Assembly: GCF_004116455.1 (NCBI RefSeq)
Contig: NZ_PDJU01000001.1
Coordinates: 310,001-374,000 of the forward strand
Origin: Arcobacter sp. F155
GTDB taxonomy: Bacteria > Campylobacterota > Campylobacteria > Campylobacterales > Arcobacteraceae
DNA length: 64,000 nucleotides
Direction: 5' to 3'
Below the pieces are notes generated by a model. The model was given only the letters and a program-made list of their open reading frames with translations. It did no database searches and was not told the DNA's origin. Shown in pieces: positions 1 to 9,519 of this stretch (its first letter is position 1; each line of letters starts with the position of its first letter). A program made the position numbers and the translations under genes.

Positions 1-733
1 CTTGAGTTGAACCATTATCTATTTTTGATTGAGTTAATTGTACTTGGTTTGATATATTTTTTAAACTATTTGTTAGTTGTTCTAAGTTTGCAGTTTGTTT
101 ATTTTGTAATGATTTACCAAGAGTTTCTAACTGTGAAGTTAAAGTTTTTAAATCTTTTACAGTTTCGCTAGGATTGGTTTCTAGTCCTTTTAAATTTTGA
201 TTTAACAGTTTATCAATAGTTTGGGAAATGTTTTTTGCTTGTGGTAAATCAATCTGCTTTAAAATAGTCTTTATTTGATTTAAAATATTTTCCAACTCTT
301 TTGGTAAAGAAGTTTTACTTTGTGTTTGAGAAAGCATCTTTGCTTCTAAAAATACTCCTGATTTTTCAAGGGAGTTCTTTAATACTTTTTCATCAATATT
401 TCCAAGGTTTTTTAATAAAGCTTCTAGTTGTGGTTTAAACTTTTGAAGGCTCTCGTTTTGAGAAGTTTGTTTTAAAAGTGTTTCTATGTTTTTACTAAAA
501 TTTCCTAAGTCCTTAAATACAGTAGAGTTTTTTAGTAAGTTTTCAATTGAAGCATTTGTTTTAGTTCCTGTTTTAGCCTGTGTAAAAAGGTCTTTTAATA
601 TATCATCTACACTAATATCACCACTTTTTATATTTGCTAGAGTTTTTATATCAGCTTGTTTTAAAGCATCTTTCAAAACTTTATTATCATTTGGCAAAAG
701 AATTTTAAGTAAATTATTACTAGAAACTATCAT
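1..733 (-). CDS. FliK-like flagellar hook-length control protein (partial, N-terminal part)
   Basis: An uninterrupted leftward reading frame starts at the ATG whose complement is at 731-733 and runs off the left edge, giving at least 244 residues. The start reads MIVSSNNLLKIL. The visible part is Lys/Asn/Gln/Leu-rich, low in complexity and built of helical segments, with many 'LL/LKN/QI' stretches. That is typical of the poorly conserved N-terminal half of FliK-type proteins. The conserved C-terminal domain that would prove it lies outside the window. The divergent neighbour is fliW, which supports a flagellar role. The call rests on composition and context, so a different Lys/Asn-rich protein remains possible. 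Confidence 0.5.
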   Translation of the reverse strand, partial: MIVSSNNLLKILLPNDNKVLKDALKQADIKTLANIKSGDISVDDILKDLFTQAKTGTKTNASIENLLKNSTVFKDLGNFSKNIETLLKQTSQNESLQKFKPQLEALLKNLGNIDEKVLKNSLEKSGVFLEAKMLSQTQSKTSLPKELENILNQIKTILKQIDLPQAKNISQTIDKLLNQNLKGLETNPSETVKDLKTLTSQLETLGKSLQNKQTANLEQLTNSLKNISNQVQLTQSKIDNGSTQ

Positions 734-818
734 AATTTTAAGTATATCATAAAATATTATATATATTGACATCAAATTTTTATTTTTGTACAATCAAATT
801 GATTAATAAAGGTTGAAG

Positions 819-1193
819 ATGAAATTTGAAGTAGTTACTCCTATTGATGGCTTTGAAAGAGAAAAAGAGTTTGAATTATCTAAATTAGATGACTTCTTTT
901 TTATGATAAAAGGTGTTGAAACTGGCGAAACTATTAGACTTATGAGCTTTGGAGCCCTAAAGTCTTTGGAGTTTGAACTTCCTGAAGATTTTGTAGCAAA
1001 GCTAGAAATAGAGAATATTTCTGATATTTCTATTTTTTACATATTTGTATTACAAGCTCAAACTTCTGATTCTTCAATGAATATTTTTGCCCCATTAATA
1101 ATGAACAACAAATCAATGAAAATGGGACAAATACATTTAGATTTACATGAACTAGGTTTAGATAGTCTAAATGATATACTGCCAAAATTTTAA
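819..1193 (+). CDS. fliW: Flagellar assembly factor FliW
   Basis: This 124-residue protein has the FliW pattern: an N-terminal 'F..PI.GFE..KEFEL..LDD.FF' block, a central 'SLEFELPEDFVAKL.IE' strand-rich part, then 'IFYIFVLQ' and 'IFAPLIMN' near the end. In Campylobacterota and Bacillus, FliW binds flagellin and the translational regulator CsrA, so coupling flagellin synthesis to export. I place the start at ATG 819 because an AAAGG ribosome site (808-812) lies six bases upstream. A TTG at 813 is in frame but too close to that site. It is divergent from the FliK-like gene, and a flagellin gene lies at 44.3-45.1 kb. Confidence 0.9.
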   Translation: MKFEVVTPIDGFEREKEFELSKLDDFFFMIKGVETGETIRLMSFGALKSLEFELPEDFVAKLEIENISDISIFYIFVLQAQTSDSSMNIFAPLIMNNKSMKMGQIHLDLHELGLDSLNDILPKF

Positions 1194-1211
1194 AAAAAGA
1201 TTCGAATATTT

Positions 1212-1565
1212 ATGCACGAAAAACAACTAAGAGTTAGATATATAAGAGTATTAGAGAAGTTCTTTACTAGAACTGTTTCTCTACTAAGATTAGAAAATTT
1301 TGATAAAGAGCTTTTTAAAGAGCGAACTAAAAAAAACTATGAAGATATAAAAAGAGTAAAGGCTGTTGACCTTAACTCACCTTATCTTACTCAGTTAATC
1401 GCATTTATCAATAAAACACTTCAATATGCTGAAACTTCTAGTGAAGAGTTTGAAGAAGAAAGAGCAACTTTGCTAAAAGAGGCTAATCATATTCAAAAAG
1501 AGAAAAAAAGAAGTACTTACAAAAAAGATAAACACAAGAAATCAAAATTTGATGATGGATATTAA
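1212..1565 (+). CDS. Conserved small charged protein of unknown function
   Basis: The product is 117 residues, strongly basic and acidic, with no membrane segment or signal peptide. It is predicted helical through about residue 90 and ends in a Lys-rich tail (KKKRSTYKKDKHKKSK). I do not recognise a family. It starts 18 bases after fliW and stops two bases before the TTG start of the RecD2-like helicase, so the three genes are probably one transcript. A cytosolic, possibly nucleic-acid-associated role would fit the basic tail, but nothing in the sequence proves it. Confidence 0.7.
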   Translation: MHEKQLRVRYIRVLEKFFTRTVSLLRLENFDKELFKERTKKNYEDIKRVKAVDLNSPYLTQLIAFINKTLQYAETSSEEFEEERATLLKEANHIQKEKKRSTYKKDKHKKSKFDDGY

Positions 1566-1567
1566 GA

Positions 1568-3868
1568 TTGTCAGAATCTATTAATGAAGAACACAAAACC
1601 TTTAATCTTTCGGGGGTTTTGAAAAAAGTTCTATATAAAAATGAAGAAAATAACTACGTAATTGCAGTCCTTGAAAACAACCAAAAAATTTGTGGTAACT
1701 ATTATGATACTGAGATTGAGAAAATAGTTGGAGAAGAGGTTTTATTAAGGGGAAACTGGACAACACATAAAAAATATGGAGTTCAGTTTGAGTTTGAGAC
1801 TTTAGAGTTAAAAGAAGCAGAGATGTTTTTTTTCTTAACTAAAATAGTAAAAGGTGTTGGAAAGAAGTTTGCAAAAGAACTTTTAGAAAAATACACAGAA
1901 GATGAACTTGTAAAAATACTAAATGAAAATCCAGGGGAGCTTTTACAGTTTAAAGGAATAAAAGAGAAAAAACTAGAAAAGATAGTTGCTTCTTGGCAAA
2001 AGTTTAAACACTTAAGAGAGCTAGGGAAATTTCTATCAAAGTTTGGTGTAACTTCAAATTTAATTAATAAAATCTATTCTCACTTTAGTGAAGTAGATAA
2101 TTTAATTGAAAAAATAAAAAACAATCCATATATTCTTATAAATATAAAAGGTATTGGTTTTAAAAGAGCCGATGAAATAGCAAAAGCTTTAGGTATTGAT
2201 CCAAGGTCTGATTTTAGAATTAGTGCTTGTGTAAACTATACTTTAAGAGAGTTTTGTGATAACAATGGAAACTCTTCAATTGATAAGTCACATTTATATA
2301 GACTCTTAGATGAAAATCTACATTTTAAAAATGAAGAGATTTTATATGAAAAAGTAGTTTCTGATATGCTTGTTGAAGAAGAAGTATTTCAAACTAGTGA
2401 ACATAGAATCTCTCCTTCAATGTTATATTTTGCAGAGAGAAGGATTTTAGAGTTTTTTCAAAGAAGAGAAAACGAAAGAAATAAAAAGATAATTGCTTCT
2501 TTTGATGAATATATAGAAAAAAAAGAGAAAACTTTAGGTTTCACTTTAAGTGAAGAGCAGAAAAAAGCAGTTGAACTTATAAATGATGGTCATAAAACAC
2601 TATTTTTAATTGGTTACGCAGGAACTGGTAAATCAACTTCAAGTAGAGCAGTTTTAGAATTACTTGAAGAAATAGTTGCTTATGATGATATTATAACTAT
2701 TGCTTTAAGTGGTATTGCTTCTCAGCGAATATCTGATACAACAGGTTATAATAGTTCAACAATACAATCTTTATTTGTAAAACATGAGGATAAAGAGTTT
2801 TTCCCCCATAAAGTAATTTTACTTGATGAAGCTTCAATGGTTAATTCTGTTATGTTTTACAACCTTATTAAAAAAATCCATGATGATACAATACTTATAA
2901 TTGTAGGTGATGATGGACAACTTCCTGCTATTGGTGCAGGTAATATTTTAGCAGATGCTATTAAATTTGATTTAGCACCAATTTGTAAACTAACAAAGAT
3001 TTATAGACAAAGTGAAGACCAAGCTATTGCTGTTATAGCAAATGATATTAGGCAAGGGCAAGTCCCTGAATACAAAAGTGACTATAAAGATTTTGAATTT
3101 ATTGATGTTTCTATAAACAATTATTATGCTGTAAAAAATTCAAGCTCTCAAAATGAGTTTTCAGATGTAAGAGCAAGAATAGGTGAGTCAATTTTAAATA
3201 CAATTTTAAATATTTCTAGTCATTATATACGAAAATATTATGAATATATAAAGAAAAAAGAGATTTCTTCAGCTTTAACACTTTTTCAAGTAATTACTCC
3301 TATGAAAGCAGGAGTTTTAGGTGTGGAAAATCTTAATATGCAGCTTCAATCACTATTTAATCACTCTAAAAAAGAGGGCTATAAAAGTAAACTTTATGAG
3401 TATAAAATGAGTGACAAAGTTATTCATATTAAAAATGAGAATATGAAAGCTCAAACTATGCATATGTATAAAACTGGGTCTACTGATTTTATGGAAAAAA
3501 GAGTTTTCAACGGTCAACTTGGACTTATAATAAAGCTTGATACAGAAGAACAGAAATGTATAGTTTTATATCCAAATGATGATATGGTCGTATTTTATGA
3601 GTTTGATGAATTAAGCTCATTATTATCACTTGCTTATTGTCTAACGATTCATAAAACCCAGGGAATGGAGTATGAAAATGCTTTAATTCCAATGAGTTTT
3701 TCTCACTATATTATGCATAATACAAAACTTTTATATACGGCAATTACAAGAGCTAAAGATATGTGTTTTATTGTTGGAGAAGAAGAGGCTTTTAAGAGTG
3801 CTTGTAAAAGAATAGAAACAACAAAACGTGAATCTGTAATAAATGACCTTCTTTCAAAAAAACTTTAA
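1568..3868 (+). CDS. recD2: RecD2-like ATP-dependent DNA helicase (SF1B)
   Basis: This 766-residue protein has the RecD2/TraA layout. An OB-like strand region fills residues 12-80. Helix-hairpin-helix repeats follow (KGVGKKFA near 95, FKGIKEKKL near 128, KGIGFKRAD near 194). The SF1 helicase core has Walker A GYAGTGKST (349-357), Walker B LLDEASM (418-424) and QLPAIGAG (451-458). The C-terminal UvrD-type motif is LTIHKTQGMEYE, followed by LLYTAITRAK. RecD2 proteins are 5'-3' helicases in DNA repair that work without RecBC. Translation appears to start at TTG 1568, tightly behind the preceding gene. The family call is secure; the precise role is not. Confidence 0.9.
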   Translation: MSESINEEHKTFNLSGVLKKVLYKNEENNYVIAVLENNQKICGNYYDTEIEKIVGEEVLLRGNWTTHKKYGVQFEFETLELKEAEMFFFLTKIVKGVGKKFAKELLEKYTEDELVKILNENPGELLQFKGIKEKKLEKIVASWQKFKHLRELGKFLSKFGVTSNLINKIYSHFSEVDNLIEKIKNNPYILINIKGIGFKRADEIAKALGIDPRSDFRISACVNYTLREFCDNNGNSSIDKSHLYRLLDENLHFKNEEILYEKVVSDMLVEEEVFQTSEHRISPSMLYFAERRILEFFQRRENERNKKIIASFDEYIEKKEKTLGFTLSEEQKKAVELINDGHKTLFLIGYAGTGKSTSSRAVLELLEEIVAYDDIITIALSGIASQRISDTTGYNSSTIQSLFVKHEDKEFFPHKVILLDEASMVNSVMFYNLIKKIHDDTILIIVGDDGQLPAIGAGNILADAIKFDLAPICKLTKIYRQSEDQAIAVIANDIRQGQVPEYKSDYKDFEFIDVSINNYYAVKNSSSQNEFSDVRARIGESILNTILNISSHYIRKYYEYIKKKEISSALTLFQVITPMKAGVLGVENLNMQLQSLFNHSKKEGYKSKLYEYKMSDKVIHIKNENMKAQTMHMYKTGSTDFMEKRVFNGQLGLIIKLDTEEQKCIVLYPNDDMVVFYEFDELSSLLSLAYCLTIHKTQGMEYENALIPMSFSHYIMHNTKLLYTAITRAKDMCFIVGEEEAFKSACKRIETTKRESVINDLLSKKL

Positions 3869-3936
3869 AATAATTTTACCTTTATAAAAGTAATCTTTAT
3901 GTATTATATCTAAAATTTTTTAGAGGATAATATTTT

Positions 3937-5400
3937 ATGATAACGTGGATGCAAAGACACAAAAAGTGGCTTGTTATAACTATTTGGATAAGTACAATAG
4001 CTTTCGTAGGAGCTGGTTTTGTAGGATGGGGGTCTTACGACTACGGTTCTAAAGGCGGTGCAGTAGCTGTTGTTGGTGATAGAGAAGTAACTGTTGAAGA
4101 ATACCAAAGAGAGTATTCAAGTCTTTACGACCAATATGCAAGAATGTTTGGTAATCAGTTTAATCAAGAGATGGCTGATAAACTAAAATTAAAAGATGCA
4201 GCATATAAGTTAATTATTCAAAAAAATCTTATCTTATCATTTGCAGATGAATTAGGTCTTGATGTTACTAATGAAGAGATTGCAAAACAATTAGTTTTAA
4301 TCCCAGCATTTTTAAAAGATGGTAAATTTGATAAAGACACATACATCAAAGTATTACAACAAAATAGATCAAACCCAACAGAGTTTGAAGCTTCAGTTAA
4401 AAGAGATTTACTTTTACAAAAAGTTGAATCATTATTTCAAATTCAAGCAAATGATAAAGAGTTAGAAAACTTAAACAAACTTTTATTTGCAGAAGATAAA
4501 GTAAGTATCAAAATTCTAAATGCAAACAATGTAAAAGTTAATGTGACAGAAGAAGAGTTAAAAAAATATTGGGAAGAAAACAAAAATAGTTATGTTTCTG
4601 AACCAACTGTTAAGTTAGCAATTGAAGAAATCAATGTTGAGCAAGGAACTTTTTCTGAAGATGAGTTAAAAGAGCATTACAATAACTTTAAAACTGATTA
4701 TAGACAAGAAGATGGAAAACTTAAATCATTTGATGAAGCAAAAGAAGAGATGATTCAAGTGTTAAGTGAAAAAGCTACAAAAAAAGAAGCTCTAAGAAAA
4801 TATTTAAAACTTAAAAAAGGTGAAGAAAACTTCACAAAAGAGGTTGAAGTAGAAGAGAGCAAATTAGCATACTCTGCAGAAGGTTTAGAAAAAATTGATG
4901 GTGCAGTACCAGGAGATATTTTAAAACCATTTATTAACAATGGAAACTATGTAGTAGTTAAAGTTTTAAATAAAGGTCTTCCTAAACCATTATCATATGA
5001 AAAAGCAAAAGAGCAAGTAGCTCAAAACTATGAAGCAGTTGCTTTAAATAGAGCTTTAGAAAAACTATCTAACGAAGAGTTAGAAAACTTCTCAGGAAAA
5101 AGCTTAGGTTATGTATCAAGAGACTCTTATGAAAAGATTCCTGAACTTCAAGCACAGGAGGCTTTAACATTCTTAAACAAACTTTTCTCAAGCACTGAAA
5201 AACAAGGAAAAGTTAATTTAGGAAATAAAATTGTATTATATAAGATAGAAGATACAAGATTAGCACAATATGATGAATCTAAAAATGAAGCTGTTAGGTC
5301 AACAGTAGATAAATTATTAAATCAAGAGTTAATTAATAACTTAATAAAAAATTTAGAAAATAGGTATGAAGTACAATCTTCAATCTCTTTAGAGGAGTAG
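3937..5400 (+). CDS. PpiD/SurA-N-type periplasmic chaperone (peptidyl-prolyl isomerase family)
   Basis: This 487-residue protein begins MITWMQRHKKWLVITIW and has one signal-anchor helix (about 11-31), as in PpiD. The SurA-N-type chaperone region follows: VAVVGDREVTVEEYQREY, then helices with LKLKDAAYKLIIQKNLI and VTNEEIAKQLVLIPAF. A parvulin (PpiC) domain would lie at about 220-350 but I see no clear catalytic motif, so it may be a chaperone rather than an active isomerase. Members sit in the inner membrane beside Sec and help exported proteins fold. The stop codon is three bases before the ftsA start, so it is cotranscribed with ftsA-ftsZ. Confidence 0.85.
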   Translation: MITWMQRHKKWLVITIWISTIAFVGAGFVGWGSYDYGSKGGAVAVVGDREVTVEEYQREYSSLYDQYARMFGNQFNQEMADKLKLKDAAYKLIIQKNLILSFADELGLDVTNEEIAKQLVLIPAFLKDGKFDKDTYIKVLQQNRSNPTEFEASVKRDLLLQKVESLFQIQANDKELENLNKLLFAEDKVSIKILNANNVKVNVTEEELKKYWEENKNSYVSEPTVKLAIEEINVEQGTFSEDELKEHYNNFKTDYRQEDGKLKSFDEAKEEMIQVLSEKATKKEALRKYLKLKKGEENFTKEVEVEESKLAYSAEGLEKIDGAVPGDILKPFINNGNYVVVKVLNKGLPKPLSYEKAKEQVAQNYEAVALNRALEKLSNEELENFSGKSLGYVSRDSYEKIPELQAQEALTFLNKLFSSTEKQGKVNLGNKIVLYKIEDTRLAQYDESKNEAVRSTVDKLLNQELINNLIKNLENRYEVQSSISLEE

Positions 5401-5403
5401 TAA

Positions 5404-6810
5404 TTGAATAAAACTCTTTTAGCAATTGACATTGGTTCGTCTAATATAACAGCAGTAATTGCTAGAAATAACTTAGATTATAAAATAAATATATTGGGAA
5501 CTGGCTCATCAAAAAGTAGTGGGATAAATAAAGGTGTAATATCAAACATTGAGGCTGCTTCAAAGAGCATAAAAGATGCTGTATTGATTGCTAAAAAAAA
5601 TACAACTGAAGAGTTTGACTCTACAATTGTATCTATTTCTGGGGCTTATACTAAAGGTATTAGAAGTGCAGGAAGTGTAAATGTACCAAATGGATTAATC
5701 ACTGAAAATGAGATTAATCAGGTACTTCAAATGGCACTTTATAATGCAACAATAATTCCTGAATATGAAGTTGTTCATGTTATACCTATCTCATATAAGA
5801 TTGATGACTCATCAGATGTAGAAAACCCACTAAATATGAATGGTTCAAGACTTGAAGCATCTGTTTTTGTATTAACTGCAAAAAAAACAGCTCTAACAAA
5901 TATCAAATCTGCAATGAAAATTGCAGGTCTTTCTGTAAATAACTTTATATTAGATGGTTATGCTGCTGCTATTTCTGTTTTAGATGAACAGCAAAAGAAG
6001 TTTGGTGCAACTGTTATTAATATAGGTTCTACAACTACTGAGTTTGTATGTTATAGAGGTCACTCTATGATTTATAATGGGTTTATTCCTGTAGGTTCAA
6101 ATCACATTACAAATGACCTTTCTGTAATGTTACATACACCACCATTAGCAGCTGAAAAGATTAAGACTGAGTATGGTGATTTATTAAAAACTAGTGAAGA
6201 ATTAACTAACAAAAAGATTAGAACTCCAAGAATTGGAGATGAAAAAAACTCTTCTGAAGTATCTTTAGAATATGTTCAAACAATTGTTCATGCAAGAGTT
6301 GAAGAGACACTATCTTTAGTTAAAAAAGATTTAAAGAAAAGTGGAATTCATGAAAGCCTTGGTGCAGGGATTGTTCTTACTGGTGGAATGAGTAAACTAA
6401 ATGGTCTTAAAGAGTTAACGACATTAGTTTTTGATAATTTTCCTACAAAGATTTCAAATCCAGTTAATATTGAGAATGGATATTTGAGTTTTGAAGACTC
6501 AAAGATGGCAACTATTGTTGGTATTTTACTTTACTCTTTAGAACCTAACAGAGGTTTTGAGTTAGATTCAAATAAAAACTTAATCAAAAAAAGAAAAACA
6601 AACGAAAATACAGCTAAGATGGAAGATGATATTGCTTTATCTACTGCTAAAGAAAAAGTTGTTCAAAAAGAGCAGCCAAAAGTTAGAAGAGAACAAGATA
6701 CAAGCGCATCTAAAACTAATCCAGATAGTGCAACTACACTTACTAGGTTGCCTGAAAACAGTAAAAAGAAAGGTGTAGGTAAGATCTGGAATATGATCAC
6801 GGAGTGGTTC
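5404..6810 (+). CDS. ftsA: Cell division protein FtsA
   Basis: The product is an actin-like ATPase of 469 residues. Visible blocks are the phosphate-1 motif LLAIDIGSSNITAVI at the N-terminus, the SHS2 region (VVSISGAYTKGIRS, VIPEYEVVHVIPI), phosphate-2 ATVINIGSTTTEFV, and the adenosine motif GAGIVLTGGMSKLNG. The C-terminus ends in an amphipathic helix (GVGKIWNMITEWF) that anchors FtsA to the inner membrane. It tethers FtsZ filaments and recruits later division proteins. The start is TTG 5404, with GAGGAG six bases upstream. Its TAA stop (6811-6813) shares a base with the ftsZ ATG, the usual translational coupling. Confidence 0.97.
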
Positions 6811-6812
6811 TA

Positions 6813-7955
6813 ATGGATAATAACTTATTTAAGGTGGATGATATTAAAGTGGAAATGCCAAACAAAACTCTTTCAGATAATGTAGCCAAAATATCAGTAA
6901 TTGGTGTTGGTGGCGGTGGTTGTAATATGATCAATCACATGATAAACGAAGGTTCTCATAAGATTGATTTAATTGCAGCTAATACTGACTTGCAAGTATT
7001 ACATATATCTAAAGCACCTAAAAAGATTCAGTTAGGACTAAAACTAACAAAAGGTCTTGGTGCAGGTATGAAACCTGAGATAGGAAGAGACTCGGCTGTT
7101 GAAAGTTATGAAGATATCAAAACTGCTTTAAAAGGAGCAGATATTGTATTTATTGCTGCTGGTCTTGGTGGTGGAACTGGAACAGGTGCTGCTGCTATTA
7201 TTGCTAAAGCTGCAAAAGAGATAGGTGCATTAACAGTTTCTGTTGTAACTAAACCTTTTACTTGGGAAGGTAAAAAAAGAGCAGGTCTTGCAAATCTTGG
7301 ATTAGAAGAGATTAAAAAAGTATCTGATTCGATTATTGTTGTTCCAAATGATAGATTACTTGAGATTATTGATGAAAATGTAGGAATGAAAGATGCCTTT
7401 AAAATCATTGATAATATTCTTTATCAAGCAGTAAATGGTATGACAGAAGTAATTCTTACTCCTGGTAACTCTGATATCAATACTGACTTTGCTGATGTAA
7501 AAACAATTATGCAGCATAAAGGTATGGCTTTAATGGGTATTGGTAAAGCTAAAGGTGATGATGCTGCTCAAAGAGCTTTAGAAGATGCAATTGAGTCTCC
7601 ATTACTTGATAAAGTATCATTAGGTGGAGCAAAAGGTATTTTAATTCACTTTAATATTCACCCTCAAGTATCACTATTTGCAATTAATGATGTTATGTCA
7701 AAAATTCATGAAACAATCGATTCAAATGCAGAGATTATCTTTGGTACAACATCTGATAACACACTAGAAACAGATGAAGTTAAAATCACTATTGTAGCTA
7801 CAGGTTTTGAGTCTAAAAATGATGATCCAATAGTAGAGACAGAAGAATCAAGTGACAATAAAACTAAACAGTTAAATCCAGATGATGAAAACTATTTAGA
7901 TATCCCACCTTTAATGAGAAACTATAGAATGCAATATAGTTTAAATAGAGAGTAG
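6813..7955 (+). CDS. ftsZ: Cell division protein FtsZ
   Basis: The product is tubulin-like GTPase of 380 residues. It has the N-terminal VIGVGGGGCNMIN loop, NTDLQVL, the GTP signature GGGTGTGAA (about 119-127), and NDRLLEI/DNILYQAVNGM in the T7 region. The extreme C-terminal peptide (LDIPPLMRNY) is the site that binds FtsA. I chose ATG 6813, which overlaps the ftsA stop. An in-frame GTG at 6804 would add three residues inside ftsA and looks unnecessary. FtsZ assembles the division ring at mid-cell. Transcription meets that of hspR at a bidirectional hairpin at 7949-7973. Confidence 0.97.
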   Translation: MDNNLFKVDDIKVEMPNKTLSDNVAKISVIGVGGGGCNMINHMINEGSHKIDLIAANTDLQVLHISKAPKKIQLGLKLTKGLGAGMKPEIGRDSAVESYEDIKTALKGADIVFIAAGLGGGTGTGAAAIIAKAAKEIGALTVSVVTKPFTWEGKKRAGLANLGLEEIKKVSDSIIVVPNDRLLEIIDENVGMKDAFKIIDNILYQAVNGMTEVILTPGNSDINTDFADVKTIMQHKGMALMGIGKAKGDDAAQRALEDAIESPLLDKVSLGGAKGILIHFNIHPQVSLFAINDVMSKIHETIDSNAEIIFGTTSDNTLETDEVKITIVATGFESKNDDPIVETEESSDNKTKQLNPDDENYLDIPPLMRNYRMQYSLNRE

Positions 7956-7973
7956 AAACTTTTTTTCTACTCT
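7949..7973. terminator. Bidirectional terminator between ftsZ and hspR
   Basis: A perfect 10-bp inverted repeat has arms AGAGTAGAAA and TTTCTACTCT around a five-base loop. The repeat includes the stop codons of both convergent genes. Very similar hairpin arms occur at 20479-20499 between another convergent pair. Confidence 0.8.
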
Positions 7974-8347
7974 TCAAATATAACTACATCATAAGAGCTT
8001 TTTTTAATAACTAATGCTTTAGAGTTTGGAACAATTCCAAATTTATTTATATCTTTCATTTTTGCCTGATAAGAAGTAACTTCATTTTCAAGCTTTTCTA
8101 TTTTTTTATTTAACTGTAGTATTAAATCCACACCTGCAAGGTTGATTCCTAACTCTCTTGTTAATGTAAGCACGTACTTAATATGGTCTATATCTTTTTG
8201 AGAATATAGTCTTATCTTTCCATTTGTTCGAGAAGGCTTAATTAAACCTTCTCTTTCATATTGTCTTAGTGTTTGAGGATGAATATTTAATATCTCTGCA
8301 ACTGCCGAAATCAAGTATACTGGTTCATTATATGCATTAGTATCCAT
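7967..8347 (-). CDS. hspR: HspR, MerR-family heat-shock repressor
   Basis: The 126-residue protein has a MerR-type winged helix at its N-terminus: VYLISAVAEILNIHPQTLRQYEREGLI, then TNGKIRLYSQKDIDHIKYVL. A coiled coil follows (about 78-103, LQLNKKIEKLENEV). HspR represses chaperone operons by binding inverted repeats called HAIR, usually with DnaK as corepressor. It lies 16 bases downstream of cbpA on the same strand. That is the cbpA-hspR arrangement known from Helicobacter and Campylobacter, and it makes hspR autoregulated. A near-consensus HAIR site overlaps the promoter at 9393-9426. Confidence 0.93.
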   Translation of the reverse strand: MDTNAYNEPVYLISAVAEILNIHPQTLRQYEREGLIKPSRTNGKIRLYSQKDIDHIKYVLTLTRELGINLAGVDLILQLNKKIEKLENEVTSYQAKMKDINKFGIVPNSKALVIKKSSYDVVIFEE

Positions 8348-8363
8348 AATATTTCTCCTAATA

Positions 8364-9248
8364 TTAGTTTTCAGGAAGTTTTTCTTTTAAAACTTCTTGG
8401 AAGTCTTCATCTAAATCTTCAACTTTTGGTAAAACAATATTTGCTTTTAAATGAAGATCTCCTTTTGTTGATGTTTTTCTATCTAATACTCCAAGCTCTT
8501 TTACTCTGAACTTTTGATTTTGTTTAGTATTTTGTGGCACTTTTAAAGTAATTGTTTTATGAATAGTCTTTATCTCTACTTTTCCACCAAATAGTGCAGT
8601 TTTAAGTGGTATATCAAACACTTTAGTTAGTGTTGAACCATCTCTTTCATACTCTGGGCTAGAAGCTACATTTATCTTAATGATTAAATCTCCTCTTTGT
8701 CCTTGGTATGATTTACCTTTTCCTTTAGCACGTATTTTTTGACCATCATTAATTCCTTCTGGAATCTTAACATCAAAAGAGTCACCATTTAAAGAGATAT
8801 GTTGTTTACCACCTAAAACAGCTACATCAAAGGCAACTGTAATTTGTGCTTGAGTATCTAAGTCTGGTTCATCAAAACCTTGGTTGAATCCACCAAAACC
8901 TCCAAAACCACCTTGAGAGAACCCAGAAGAACCAAATCCTCCTCCTTGTTGTCCAAACATTTGTCTTAAAATCTCATCTAAATCAACACCCTGTCCTTGA
9001 CCTCTTGCAAAGTCATGGAAGTTTTGACCACCAAACATTGAATCACCAAATTGGTCATATTGTTGTTTCTTTTCTTGGTCACTTAAAACTTCATATGCTG
9101 CATTTATCTCTTTGAATTTATCTTCAGCTCCTGCGTCTTTGTTTACATCAGGGTGATACTTTCTTGCTAATTTTCTATATGCTTTTTTAATTTCATCAGC
9201 GCTAGCATTTTCACTAACTTCTAATGTTTCGTATAAACTTTTTGCCAT
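8364..9248 (-). CDS. cbpA: CbpA/DnaJ-type co-chaperone
   Basis: This 294-residue Hsp40 has an N-terminal J domain with the HPD motif at residues 32-34 (KYHPDVNKD). A Gly/Phe-rich linker follows (about 72-125, GGFG/SGFSQGG repeats), then two beta-barrel substrate domains ([44 protein letters not shown]). The four CxxCxGxG zinc repeats of DnaJ are absent, which places it in the CbpA class. It stimulates DnaK ATP hydrolysis. It is the first gene of the cbpA-hspR operon, with a probable HspR operator upstream and a leader hairpin that can cover its ribosome binding site. Confidence 0.93.
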   Translation of the reverse strand: MAKSLYETLEVSENASADEIKKAYRKLARKYHPDVNKDAGAEDKFKEINAAYEVLSDQEKKQQYDQFGDSMFGGQNFHDFARGQGQGVDLDEILRQMFGQQGGGFGSSGFSQGGFGGFGGFNQGFDEPDLDTQAQITVAFDVAVLGGKQHISLNGDSFDVKIPEGINDGQKIRAKGKGKSYQGQRGDLIIKINVASSPEYERDGSTLTKVFDIPLKTALFGGKVEIKTIHKTITLKVPQNTKQNQKFRVKELGVLDRKTSTKGDLHLKANIVLPKVEDLDEDFQEVLKEKLPEN

Positions 9249-9255
9249 TTTTTGT

Positions 9256-9281
9256 CCTTAAAAAAGTCCCTTTTTTAAAGG
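9256..9281 (-). promoter_or_regulatory. Candidate RNA thermometer: leader hairpin masking the cbpA ribosome binding site
   Basis: In the cbpA mRNA, CCUUUAAAAAA is followed by the loop GGGAC and then UUUUUUAAGG. The arms pair as two G-C, two U-A and six A-U pairs with one bulged U. The AAGG of the right arm is the ribosome binding site, seven bases before the AUG. An AU-rich, weak stem over the ribosome site of a heat-shock gene is what an RNA thermometer looks like. A competing stem (GUUCCUUU with AAAGGGAC) would leave the site free. Confidence 0.5.
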
Positions 9282-9300
9282 AACCAAATAATTTATGACT

Positions 9301-9342
9301 ACTTTTAGCGATGGAAGTAAATTCCATCTAAAGTAGCAAACC
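9301..9342 (-). other. Leader stem-loop upstream of cbpA
   Basis: Inverted arms GATGGAA and TTCCATC (about 9312-9330) are flanked by a second pair, CTACTTT and AAAGTAG, making a long interrupted hairpin in the transcribed leader. It has no U-tract. It could stabilise the leader or present the downstream ribosome-site hairpin; no function is proven. Confidence 0.45.
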
Positions 9343-9392
9343 CTAAAGGAACAACGAGTTGTTCTTATATTAAGGCTTGATATATTGTCTAT

Positions 9393-9426
9393 ATTTTACC
9401 ATAAACTTGAGTCAAAGTCAATCAAG
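9393..9426 (-). promoter_or_regulatory. cbpA-hspR promoter with HAIR-type HspR operator
   Basis: Bases 9406-9426 read CTTGAGT, seven bases, then AATCAAG. The published HspR consensus is CTTGAGT-N7-ACTCAAG, so there is a single mismatch. On the minus strand a -35 TTGACT (9416-9421) and a -10 TAAAAT (9393-9398) are separated by 17 bp, so the operator covers the -35 box. A second CTTGAGT half-site lies at 9448-9454, 42 bp away, with a poorly matching partner. Confidence 0.75.
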
Positions 9427-9519
9427 TTTATTTACAAAATAGTTTAACTTGAGTCATAAGTGCTAAATGAAAAATAGAGTTTTAAGAGTTTTTAATCATA
9501 TTTTAGTAATGATTCACCT

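Noticed and set aside
486-752. Plus-strand frame of 88 codons
   Set aside because: It is antisense to the longer low-complexity FliK-like frame, which has proper coding character and continues out of the window.
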